Below are positions 1 to 8,096 of a stretch of 47,419 nt of DNA, one piece after another (the first letter of the stretch is position 1; every line of letters begins with the position of its first letter). A model generated the notes under the pieces. That model saw only the letters and a program-made list of their open reading frames with translations. It was not told where the DNA came from and searched no databases. Made by a program: the position numbers and the translations under genes. Origin of the DNA: Parachlamydiaceae bacterium (GTDB lineage: Bacteria > Chlamydiota > Chlamydiia > Chlamydiales > Parachlamydiaceae); the NCBI GenBank assembly GCA_013813265.1, contig JACCRY010000109.1, positions 1 to 47,419 on the forward strand. Reading direction: 5' to 3'.

Positions 1-120
1 AAAGTTGCAGCTGATGCAATTCTTGACGACGTCGTAGCCATAGCTACGACCGAGGAGAGAAGTGCGTCAGATGCAACTTTTCAGCCAACTGAAGCATCTT
101 TCCAATTTTTTCACAGCCTC
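1..120 (-). repeat. Palindromic intergenic repeat, copy 1 (cut by window edge)
   Basis: These 120 bases match the copy at 42974-43133 read on the opposite strand, with only about three differences. The remaining 40 or so bases lie before the window start. The end shows the shared terminus (CACAGCCTC) and the central palindrome around TAGCTACGAC. It lies just downstream of der. It has no coding capacity, and the three copies in this window define the family. Confidence 0.9.
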
Positions 121-179
121 GCAGCAGGAGCCAGTCGAGCTTCTATTCTGCTACCTGCCGCGAGACGCAGCAGGCTACA
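120..179 (+). repeat. 60-bp companion repeat next to palindromic repeat copy 1
   Basis: This 60-base stretch aligns without gaps to 43141-43200, about 73% identical by eye (44 of 60). Both sit beside a 160-bp palindromic repeat. The segment carries its own short inverted symmetry: CTCGCAGCAGG near one end and CCTGCCGCGAG further in. It may be part of a larger mobile or structural element. Confidence 0.65.
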
Positions 180-197
180 AGCTTTACTCGGCGTCTT

Positions 198-1718
198 CTA
201 TAAAGGGTGTGGCGATTCAAACTCCTCATCTTCGATGAAGTCCTCAATATAATCAAAATTTTCTTCTGAATCTAAATCGAAATCTTCATCAATTTCTTCT
301 TCTGATCCATCACCCAAAAAGTCTGGTGCTGCAGCGCCCGGTATTCGAGGCTTACGCATTGCAGGGCCTTCAAGACCTGGATCATGACGGCCTTTTTCAG
401 CTTTCTGTTTAATTTTGCTCTTCATGTGGATGAGCAAAGGAACTCCCGTAAAGCCATAGGCCTCTCTGAACTGATTATAGATGTATTTTTTATAGCTGTC
501 GGTCATCAGAAGAGGGGAATTAACAAACAAAATGAACTTAGGTGGTTGTATAGAGACTTGCGCCATGTAATAAATACGTAAACGTTTGCCCTTAATCATT
601 GGAGGGTGATTGCGCTGCATAGCTGCGGCAAGGAATTTGTTAAGTTGGTGCGTCGTAATTCTTTGTTGTGAGGCTTCGTGAACTTGGTTGACGAGTTCGA
701 ATATCTTCTCGACGTTACGTCCCGTTTTTGCGGACATAAATAGCTTAGGGCAATGCTTAAGGAAGGAAACTTCATCTTCAATGCCTTTTAGGCAATGTTC
801 CATTCTAAATCCCTGAACAAGATCCCACTTGTTAAAAAGCAAAATACATCCTTTCCCTTGTTCCTCGATGCTGTTTGCAATTCTTTTTTCCTGACCGGTA
901 ATCCCTTGTTGGGCATCGAGCATGAGGAGGCAGACATCTGCACGCTCAATAGCACGTTCAGTTCTAATGGCAGCAAATTTATCGACCACTTCATGTTCGG
1001 AATGTTTGCGGCGGATTCCGGCAGTGTCAATAAGGGTATAATCTGTTCCTTCATGCGTAAAGGGAATGTCAATGCTATCTCTAGTGGTTCCGGGAATTGT
1101 ACTAACAATGCAGCGATCGTCAGATAATAAATAGTTGACAAGCGATGATTTGCCTACATTCGGTCGACCGACAATTGACAATTTTATTGTAGGATCTTCA
1201 ATGATTTCATCTTCGCTTCGCTTATATCCTGCAAAGGCCGCTTCAAGTATTTCTGCAATATGCCATCCTTGAGTTGCGGAAACTGCGACCATTGCAGGGA
1301 TGCCAAGAGTTTGAAACTGGTAAATTAGGTGTTCTTTAGACATGTCATCAACTTTATTGACGGCTAAAGCTATTGGCTTTTTAGTGCGTTGGAGAATACG
1401 TGCAATTTCTAGATCAAGAAGGGTAATGCCAATTGTTGAATCAACAACCAAAATTAGTACATCTGCTTCTTCAATAGCAATTTCTGCTTGTCGTTTAATT
1501 TGTTCATTAAAAATTGCTTTAGAGTGTGCATTGATACCGCCGGTGTCAATGACTTGAAAGGGCATTCCAAAAAGTTCAGTAGTGGCATAGAGGCGGTCGC
1601 GCGTAACTCCCTCTGCTTCATCAACAATCGCAATGCGTCTTTTACAAATGCGATTAAAAAGTGCTGATTTTCCGACGTTTGGGCGTCCAACTATTGCGAG
1701 TTTGGGCAGATGTGACAT
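198..1718 (-). CDS. der: GTPase Der (EngA), ribosome assembly
   Basis: Double-GTPase protein needed for maturation of the 50S ribosomal subunit in bacteria. Two complete G domains are visible. The first has a P-loop GRPNVGKS at residues 11-18 and DTGG switch II; the second starts near residue 185 with a repeated GRPNVGKS, DTAG and NKWD. A KH-like domain follows at roughly residues 350-440. The 506 residues slightly exceed the usual 440-490 because of a strongly acidic C-terminal tail (about residues 470-505). The ATG is preceded by little Shine-Dalgarno signal, but the P-loop sits at the usual distance from it. The gene diverges from the SulP gene. Identification is firm. Confidence 0.97.
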   Translation of the reverse strand: MSHLPKLAIVGRPNVGKSALFNRICKRRIAIVDEAEGVTRDRLYATTELFGMPFQVIDTGGINAHSKAIFNEQIKRQAEIAIEEADVLILVVDSTIGITLLDLEIARILQRTKKPIALAVNKVDDMSKEHLIYQFQTLGIPAMVAVSATQGWHIAEILEAAFAGYKRSEDEIIEDPTIKLSIVGRPNVGKSSLVNYLLSDDRCIVSTIPGTTRDSIDIPFTHEGTDYTLIDTAGIRRKHSEHEVVDKFAAIRTERAIERADVCLLMLDAQQGITGQEKRIANSIEEQGKGCILLFNKWDLVQGFRMEHCLKGIEDEVSFLKHCPKLFMSAKTGRNVEKIFELVNQVHEASQQRITTHQLNKFLAAAMQRNHPPMIKGKRLRIYYMAQVSIQPPKFILFVNSPLLMTDSYKKYIYNQFREAYGFTGVPLLIHMKSKIKQKAEKGRHDPGLEGPAMRKPRIPGAAAPDFLGDGSEEEIDEDFDLDSEENFDYIEDFIEDEEFESPHPL

Positions 1719-1850
1719 ATATATTGCTTTGTTTTTCTTAAGGTTTTATCTTGCTAAAGAATGGTAAATCCATCATAATAAAAGCAGATGTTTTTGTCAT
1801 TAAAATTTTGCTAGTTTGTTAATTTATATTCTTTACCCCAAGTTTCAATT

Positions 1851-3773
1851 ATGAGCAGTAGCTCCGATGAAATTTCACTTTTTCCTTTTAAAAGAGAAGC
1901 TTTAGGTTATAGATTAGATACGCTTCGTCAAGATTTTCCTGCAGCCTTTGCTGTAGCTCTCTTGACTTTGCTTCAAGTAATGGGATATTCGGTTCTTGTA
2001 GGACTTCCTATTTTCTGCGGTCTTTTTGCCGCAATATATTCTTCAGCCATTGCAGCCTTTTTTGGGTCTTCACGGCATTGCGTTATCGGGCCAAGCAATG
2101 CAATGGCTATTTTAGTCATGTCGGGTGCTTCCCAAATTCTCTATACTTATTATCGTGACCTTTCGGGTTTTGAACGAGAGATTGCAGCTATTCAAATTAT
2201 TACTCTCTTGGGGTTTCTTGTCGGTGCCTTTCAAATTTTAATCGCTATCCTTAAACTGGGGCGTTTAACTCAATTTGTGAGTCATTCGGTAATTGTAGGC
2301 TACATGGCAGGCACTTCCGTGGCTATTGTGATTACTCAACTTTTTGCATTATTTGGTATTACTCGAATGCCTGGGGTTAACTCTTTCTATGAGCGTGGGA
2401 TTTATTTTTTTACGCATCTTTCAGAAATTTATTGGCCAACCGCTATAATTGGCTTTTGTAGTTTACTCGTTATCATTTCTCTTAAAAAGTTCGATAAAAG
2501 AATTCCCTCATCTTTAATTGCTTTTGCTCTTGCGGGTGCAGTCGTTCATTATTTTGGTTTAAATGATTATGATGTAAATGCTTTCGATGATTCAAGACGT
2601 ACTTTGCTTATTGGAGATATTGCATCTTCTTTTGATTTGGTTCCTACTTTTCAGTGGCCATTTTTTGATTTGTCTATTATTAATGCTGCACTTCCTATCG
2701 CTTGTGCGTTGGCCATCGTCAGCATCATGGAAAGTATTTCAGTCGCTAAATCTATTGCTGCAAGTACTGGACAAAGGCTTTCTGTAAATCAGGATATTTT
2801 TGGCATAGGATTAGGAAATTTGATCGGGTCTTTTTTTGCAGGAATTCCTATCGCAGGAAGTCCCTCGCGAAGCGCATTGAATTATAGTTACGGAGCTCAA
2901 ACTCGTTTTGCAGCAATATCAGCTTCTATTCTTGTTGCCGTTATCCTTTATTTTTTTGGGCCATTAGTTAAGCTCATTCCTCTGGCATCTTTGGCTGCGC
3001 TATTGCTTTACACCGTTGGCAATATCATCAATACCAAGCAATTTTTTCTCTGCGCCAAAGCGACTGGTTCTGACGCTTTTGTATTATGGCTTACAATGTT
3101 CTCCTGTATCTTTTTTAGTCTTGATGTTGCCTTCTATATCGGAATTGCCGTTTCAATTACCCTTTATCTTAAGAAGGCTGCAATTCCTCAATTAAAAGAA
3201 TTTGATGTTGACGAATTTGGAGAATTGCACGCCATCGATCCAGCAATTCCCCATGATGCGTATCGTCCGATTCGTGTCATTAAAGTTGAAGGGGAACTTT
3301 TTTTCGGAGCAGCGGATTTATTTCAGACGACTTTAAAGTCGATTGCGGAAGATGATACGAGTACTCGTGTCATTATCTTGCAGTTGAAAAATGCCAGAGA
3401 TATCGATGCGACAGCCTGTTTAGCACTTCAGCAACTTTATGAATATCTGAAGGGGTCTGGTCGTCATTTAATTGCCTGTGGATTGACTTGGCAAATTTGG
3501 GAAGTTCTTAGTGATTCTGGAACTATCGATGTTATTGGAAAAGAAAATTTGTTTATTTTTGATGAACGACATCCTTATGAATATATGCAAAAGGCTCTTC
3601 TCCATTCTAAACGGCTGATAGAGGAAGATGAGGCTAAAGCTGTAGTCGTATCGAATGAGCCGCCAATACCTATACCTATTGAAAACCTATCTGAAACAGT
3701 TCCTCCAGAAGACCTTAAAACGGAAGAAGCTCCGTTACCTGCAACTGGACATTCCGAAAGCATTTCACCCTAA
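1851..3773 (+). CDS. SulP family anion transporter with C-terminal STAS domain
   Basis: Inner-membrane anion transporter of the SulP (SLC26-like) family. The first 430 or so residues form a long run of hydrophobic helices with family signatures: GYSVLVGLPIFCGLFAA near the N-terminus, GPSNAMA, and SFFAGIPIAGSPSRSALNYS near residue 330. The C-terminal part (about residues 470-580) is a STAS domain containing VIILQLKNARDIDATA. The last 50 residues are proline- and glutamate-rich and look disordered. Substrate cannot be read from sequence; sulfate, bicarbonate and dicarboxylates are all known in the family. A hairpin terminator follows at once. A decayed fragment of a second copy lies at 4626-4745. 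Confidence 0.93.
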   Translation: MSSSSDEISLFPFKREALGYRLDTLRQDFPAAFAVALLTLLQVMGYSVLVGLPIFCGLFAAIYSSAIAAFFGSSRHCVIGPSNAMAILVMSGASQILYTYYRDLSGFEREIAAIQIITLLGFLVGAFQILIAILKLGRLTQFVSHSVIVGYMAGTSVAIVITQLFALFGITRMPGVNSFYERGIYFFTHLSEIYWPTAIIGFCSLLVIISLKKFDKRIPSSLIAFALAGAVVHYFGLNDYDVNAFDDSRRTLLIGDIASSFDLVPTFQWPFFDLSIINAALPIACALAIVSIMESISVAKSIAASTGQRLSVNQDIFGIGLGNLIGSFFAGIPIAGSPSRSALNYSYGAQTRFAAISASILVAVILYFFGPLVKLIPLASLAALLLYTVGNIINTKQFFLCAKATGSDAFVLWLTMFSCIFFSLDVAFYIGIAVSITLYLKKAAIPQLKEFDVDEFGELHAIDPAIPHDAYRPIRVIKVEGELFFGAADLFQTTLKSIAEDDTSTRVIILQLKNARDIDATACLALQQLYEYLKGSGRHLIACGLTWQIWEVLSDSGTIDVIGKENLFIFDERHPYEYMQKALLHSKRLIEEDEAKAVVVSNEPPIPIPIENLSETVPPEDLKTEEAPLPATGHSESISP

Positions 3774-3806
3774 GCCAACTGTACTGAGGAAAATTGGCTT
3801 TTTTTT
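3772..3806 (+). terminator. Rho-independent terminator after the SulP gene
   Basis: A 7-bp perfect stem, AAGCCAA (3772-3778) pairing with TTGGCTT (3794-3800), is followed by a run of T residues to 3806. It begins at the stop codon of the transporter gene. Confidence 0.8.
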
Positions 3807-3965
3807 ATATAGAAGTATTTAGTTCAGGTTAGATTGTTCACTAAATGAATGAAATGGAAAAAAAAGTTTATTATTAACTTATTCTCATTTCGTCCATCCT
3901 AGTTAATTACTAAGGTGTTCGGCTTTAAACCAATTTTGTCACAGGTTGATTACCCTGAATGCTTG

Positions 3966-4463
3966 CTAGGTGAGCAACAGGCCCCAGTTGACATATAGAA
4001 AAAGAGTTGTTGCGAAGGTCCCTAAAACAATTCCGCCTGTAGAAACAAAAATGCCTGCGGAAACAGTTGCTGTAATGAATGCGACGACTATTAGTGCTCC
4101 TAAGGGTCTTAAGCAATACGACAGTATTAGCTTGCAAATTTAACTTTCCCCTAAAGATTCAGGGAAATCTTTTAAAATTCCAGCCGCAACGTCAACTGGG
4201 TACGCGCTAGCTGTAGCAGCTAACGGAGCCCTAATATTGCACCAACAATGACACCCACCGCTCATATACTGCGAGGCTGTGAAAAAATTGGAAAGATGCT
4301 TCAGTTGGCTGAAAGGATGCATCTGAAGCACCTCTCTTCTCGGTCGTAGCTATGGCTACGACGTCGTCAAGAATTGCATCAGCTGCAACTTTCGCCTAAC
4401 TGCTGCATTATTTCGAATTTTTTCACAGCCTCTGCGCTACCCGACTTTAAACGTTGCTTCCAT
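3966..4463 (-). pseudogene. Small membrane-protein gene split by a palindromic repeat
   Basis: On the minus strand an ATG at 4463 has a well-placed GAGGTG (4477-4472) and reads MEATFKVG before a stop at the edge of the 160-bp repeat. Beyond the repeat, reading continues as VGVIVGAILG, then shifts frame to APLAATASAYPVDVAAGILK and DFPESLGES, and shifts again to a hydrophobic stretch ending YVNWGLLLT and a TAG at 3966-3968. Small, glycine- and alanine-rich and hydrophobic: probably a membrane or Gly-zipper protein. Family not recognised. The reconstruction implies insertion of the repeat plus at least two frameshifts. Confidence 0.6.
4273..4432 (+). repeat. Palindromic intergenic repeat, copy 2
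   Basis: A complete 160-bp copy with termini GAGGCTGTGAA and TTTTTTCACAGCCTC. It differs from copy 3 at about 8 positions, all in the left half; the right 80 bases are identical. The two halves are imperfect reverse complements, so a single strand could fold into one long hairpin centred on GTCGTAGCTA/TAGCTACGAC (one mismatch in this copy). It splits the pseudogene at 3966-4463. Confidence 0.93.
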
Positions 4464-4625
4464 AAAATAAACACCTCAATTGGTTGTTTTGTTAATTTTA
4501 TGTAACTAAATGAGTTTCATAAAAATCATATTCGTATATAATTTTTTGCTCTCAAGACGTTTTTCTGCATTTTTTTCCTTAATAATAGAAGCCGCAAAGT
4601 GTTAAATATAGGTTACAATTTTTTT

Positions 4626-4745
4626 ATAAATGAGAATATCTTTGCATTGGATTAGGAAATGTGAATGGCCTTTTTGCAGAATTCCCATAGCAAGTAGTTC
4701 TAGCCCCTTACGCAGTTTTTAAATTATAATTATGGAAACGAGGCA
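4626..4745 (+). pseudogene. Relic of a SulP transporter gene
   Basis: Nucleotides here align with 2785-2905 of the intact SulP gene. Shared tracts include GCATTGGATTAGGAAAT and AATTATAATTATGGAA, matching ATAGGATTAGGAAAT and AATTATAGTTACGGAG. Translated, GLGNVNGLFAEFP is followed by a stop where the intact protein has GLGNLIGSFFAGIPIAG. The fragment covers the conserved SPSRSALNYSYG region with stops and substitutions. It suggests an old duplication or a second transporter now almost gone. Confidence 0.7.
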
Positions 4746-4762
4746 GTCAATGAAATGTGTAA

Positions 4763-4897
4763 CATCGCTTTTCTAGAAGATATTCTCATATTAAATCTGG
4801 AGGAAAAGGAGTTCTGAAACTCCCTTCTCATATTGTCCATTCTAAAAATGTGAAACCAAGCTTTCATAAAAATTGTCACCTTCCAGATTGGCCTTAG
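4763..4897 (+). pseudogene. Unidentified protein-tail relic
   Basis: A short open stretch with no start codon ends at a TAG at 4895-4897. Its last residues (KNVKPSFHKNCHLPDWP) look protein-like rather than random, being rich in His, Cys, Trp and Pro. It may be the C-terminus of a decayed gene. No family could be named. Confidence 0.25.
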
Positions 4898-4983
4898 TAT
4901 GTCCATGTACAGACTTTGGTGATGTATTAGGCACTTATCAAAATTAAATATTTAATACTTATTAGAGATAAGGGAGGAACGTA

Positions 4984-5037
4984 GTTTGATTTTAATTTTG
5001 TTTATATTATGTTTGATTTTAATTTTGTTTATATTAT
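4984..5037 (+). repeat. Two exact tandem copies of a 27-bp AT-rich unit
   Basis: GTTTGATTTTAATTTTGTTT begins an exact 27-base unit present at 4984-5010 and again at 5011-5037. Each unit contains a TTGATT hexamer and a TAT-rich segment, so the duplication doubles a promoter-like sequence ahead of the gene at 5116. Confidence 0.95.
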
Positions 5038-5040
5038 AAT
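5013..5040 (+). promoter_or_regulatory. Candidate sigma-70-type promoter for the gene at 5116
   Basis: TTGATT (5013-5018) and a perfect TATAAT (5035-5040) are separated by 16 bases. The -35 lies in the second 27-bp tandem copy. Transcription would start about 70 bases before the ATG at 5116, which has AAAAGGGG just upstream. Confidence 0.5.
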
Positions 5041-5115
5041 GAAATAAACACTTATAATGGGAATTTAGGTTAAACCTTCGATAAAATTCATTATAAGATT
5101 CTGAAAAGGGGTTAT

Positions 5116-6512
5116 ATGGAAATACACCATAATATTTATCCAAATCAATTAATACCAAATAGTTCAACAAATACTTTTATAAAAGATACTAAAACTGATA
5201 GAACAGCAGTCGACATTCTAAAAACTATTGGGGAAAATCAGTTAGTATCCAAAAATGATTATATAATTATGAGAGCTGAAATTAGACAATTAAAAAGCGA
5301 AATAAAAACTGAGCAAAAGAATTTAAACACGCCAACAAAATTATTTAGATCTGTTTTTGATAGCACCATTAAAAAAAGAGAGGTTAATTTATCAAATAAG
5401 GTTGCTCAATATAATTCAATAAGAACTGAATATAGATTATTAGAGAGTAATCATTCATCTCTCCAAGAAGCAAAAAAAATTTCAAAATTCATGAAAAAAA
5501 ATAGTGAAAACAGCAAACTAGAAAATGCTTTTAAAAACGAATTTGAAAATATCAAAACAAAATATGGATTATTGGGCGATTTTTCAGCAATTTTGGGGAG
5601 CGATGATCCACGCCAAAAGGATAACTTTCTTGGGGCCCTTGTCGAGGGCCTAGAGAGCGTCAGACTTAGTGAAACATTACAAAAAAGAGAAATTACTTGG
5701 TTGCATGGCACCAGATCTCCTGCAATGGGAATTATGCTTGCAATGGACAAAACTTTGCGGCTACAGGCATGCTAATAGAGAATAAAGTCACACCCTTAAC
5801 GGGTGAACTTGGCATGGGGATTGTGCCAAATTCAGGAATTAACAATCAAAATTTATCTGGAACCTCAATGTCTCACTTAGGCGTTCTAACAACAATAAAA
5901 TATGCGACTTCTTTTAAACCTACAATTTCCAATGAATGGAAAAGCTTAGCTAAAAATAGATTAAATTTTGCAGTTAGTGAGGCGCGAAATCAAGCAAAGA
6001 GAGACCCGCAACATCTTCAGAATCGTGAATGGAATGACTGTAAATTTGATTTTTTAAGAGCTGAACTATATATAAAAAGAATGAAAATAATCGATCCTGA
6101 ATTTAATATAAAAATTGAAAAGGTGAAGAGTAACTTAGCGGAGATTAAACAATCTTTAGCAAATGATGAGGATCCTCTCATTTTTACATTTATAGAAAAT
6201 TTAGAAAATGCATGCGATGCAAAACCATTTATAGAACCAACCGAAACTCTCTTAAATCTGGTAAATCATTCGTTCCCTATTATATTAGGATCCACAACCA
6301 TACAAGGCAAATACGTTGACGATCCTGACAATGTTTTTGACGAACATACTGTGAGGGGTGAAGTTCCTCTGAAAGAAATGCATGTTGCGTTTACAGAGGA
6401 AGAACATGTTGAGCAACTTAAAGAGCTCCTTAACCAAGCTGGCCTTGAAATTGAAGTCATGAGTTTAAATGCTCTTAAAATTCTAGGGGGAATGAAAAAA
6501 TCAACAATTTAA
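5116..6512 (+). pseudogene. Frameshifted gene with HGT motif, possible ADP-ribosyltransferase-like protein
   Basis: Two overlapping open frames form one gene of about 465 codons. The first (5116-5775) is charged and helical, probably coiled coil, and ends just after TWLHGTRSPAMGIMLAM. Reading resumes one base back near 5750-5760 with ATGMLIENKVTPLTGELGMG and runs to 6512. The HGTR…GI…L pattern followed by a glycine-rich segment is reminiscent of the NAD-binding start of PARP/ART folds (HGT or HGS). The late segment RGEVPLKEMHVAF could hold a catalytic Glu. That assignment is inference only. The break could be a real mutation or a one-base sequencing loss. The 3' end overlaps the converging ankyrin gene by 12 bases. 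Confidence 0.6.
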
Positions 6513-7094
6513 CATGAAAGTGAGGATGATTTTTAAAACATCCTTTGGCAAAGGGGCTTTGCTGCAAGTCCAAAAGCTTAAAAGATCACTTATATGACGT
6601 CCTTCAGTGATTGATTTTCTTTGCTCGTCGCTATGCTGAACCGTTATCATTTCAGAAGCCCTGCGGTTAAAAAGTAAGCTGACCATGAGGCGATTATCAT
6701 TTTTTGCTGCTGCCCATACCGGCGTTATTCCTGCGGGATATTCATCATCACAGTCTTTAGTAGTTTGGGTATTTACTTTTGCACCCAATTTGATTAGCTC
6801 AATAGCAATGTTTAATGCTTTTTGGTGGCTATTACACATTGCAGCACAAAAAAGAGGGGTCCAACCATAATCACTAAATTGTTGATTAACAAGTTTACTG
6901 CTATCAATTGCTTTGCTCAGAATATATTTTACTACTTCGATGTTTCCTTGCACAGCGGCGTTTCCTAAAGCTATGAAGCCATTGGGGCTAATATCAGAAA
7001 ACCCATAAGAAGGATTTTTTTTCATATCATTTTCAAAATCCAAAACCGTTGTATCGCAATTTATATTTTCGATAAATTCGTATGAAGAAATCAT
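6501..7094 (-). CDS. Small ankyrin-repeat protein with F-box-like tail
   Basis: 197 residues with about three ankyrin repeats between residues 40 and 140 (GFIALGNAAVQGNIEVVKYI, GWTPLFCAAM, GITPVWAAAKND). The C-terminal 20 residues, containing APLPKDVLKIILTFML, resemble the first helices of an F-box. If real, the protein would join a substrate-binding ankyrin domain to an SCF-recruiting motif, a known design for secreted effectors of amoeba-associated bacteria; the order here (F-box last) is unusual. AAAAGGGG before the ATG supports the start. It converges on the gene at 5116-6512. Confidence 0.75.
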   Translation of the reverse strand: MISSYEFIENINCDTTVLDFENDMKKNPSYGFSDISPNGFIALGNAAVQGNIEVVKYILSKAIDSSKLVNQQFSDYGWTPLFCAAMCNSHQKALNIAIELIKLGAKVNTQTTKDCDDEYPAGITPVWAAAKNDNRLMVSLLFNRRASEMITVQHSDEQRKSITEGRHISDLLSFWTCSKAPLPKDVLKIILTFMLNC

Positions 7095-7176
7095 AAATCC
7101 CCTTTTTTTATTAATTATAAACTAAAACAAGTTTTGTTTGCAAGAGAATTGTATATGAGGACAAATTGTGTATGAT

Positions 7177-8022
7177 TTACATGCGATCGAAGGGAATCAC
7201 AATACAGAGCACAGTAATGATCACTAATGAAAGCCGAAACATTTGCTGTCCCCAGAGTTTGTTATTGTGAATGCTGAAACCCTTGATACCTAATGCCAGC
7301 CATGCTAGCCCAAGGCATATTGTTACAATCAAAAAAACGTTTCCAGTATAACCAAAGACTGTGAGCAAAACAGTCACAGGTGTAAAAGCTAGGATGTATA
7401 GAATCATGTGAATTTTTGTACGTAAAACCCCTTTTTCAAGTGGCAAAACGGGGATCCCTGCTCGTTTATAATCTTCAAGATGAAAGAGTGCAATCGCAAA
7501 AAAATGAGGCATTTGCCACAGGACCATCATTGCAAATAGAATGCATGCTGCTAAATCAAATTGATTGCTTGCAGCGCAATAGCCAATAACCGGAGGCACT
7601 GCGCCTGCAATACTGCCGATTGCAGTACCGTAGACTGTTTTGCTTTTCCAAAAGCTGTACAAGATGACATAAACGACAAAACCCACTCCAGCAACGACGA
7701 AAGTAAGAAAATTGGTTAAAGTAAGCAAGATCACTCCTCCAAGAATCCCAAGGATTGTTGCAAAGAGAAGGGCATTACGGCTGTTGATCAATCCTGTGAC
7801 CAACGCTCGGTTTTTAGTGCGCTTCATTTTTTTGTCGACGTTGCGATCAATATAGTTATTAAAGACGCAGGCGGAGGCCATGATCAATGTTATGCCGAGC
7901 AAGGTAGCTAAAAAAAGCCACATGTCGAATTGTCCTTTTGTACCCAGAATAAATCCTGCAGCTACGGTTACAAGGTTCCCCATGAGAATTCCAGGTTTAG
8001 TTAGCAAATAGTAGTTAATCAT
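7177..8022 (-). CDS. cyoE: Protoheme IX farnesyltransferase (heme O synthase)
   Basis: Membrane prenyltransferase that adds farnesyl to heme B to give heme O, the cofactor of the bo oxidase encoded upstream. The 281 residues are mostly transmembrane helices. The UbiA-family aspartate motif is clear: ASACVFNNYIDRNVDKKMKR near residues 49-68, and a second conserved loop contains LEDYKRAGIPVLP near residue 180. The ATG is preceded by GGAG at a good distance. It is the last gene of the cyo group, separated from cyoD by a 2.7-kb unrelated gene. Confidence 0.95.
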   Translation of the reverse strand: MINYYLLTKPGILMGNLVTVAAGFILGTKGQFDMWLFLATLLGITLIMASACVFNNYIDRNVDKKMKRTKNRALVTGLINSRNALLFATILGILGGVILLTLTNFLTFVVAGVGFVVYVILYSFWKSKTVYGTAIGSIAGAVPPVIGYCAASNQFDLAACILFAMMVLWQMPHFFAIALFHLEDYKRAGIPVLPLEKGVLRTKIHMILYILAFTPVTVLLTVFGYTGNVFLIVTICLGLAWLALGIKGFSIHNNKLWGQQMFRLSLVIITVLCIVIPFDRM

Positions 8023-8096
8023 CAGGACTCTCCATTTTCATGTCTGCTCACTTCGTCCTATAAGGGAAGATTACGAGTACACTGTAAGGGTACTAG

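Noticed and set aside
4952-5170. Minus-strand open frame with repeated NINKIKIK
   Set aside because: It is produced by the 27-bp AT-rich tandem repeat and overlaps the start of the plus-strand gene at 5116; low-complexity translation with no ribosome-binding site.
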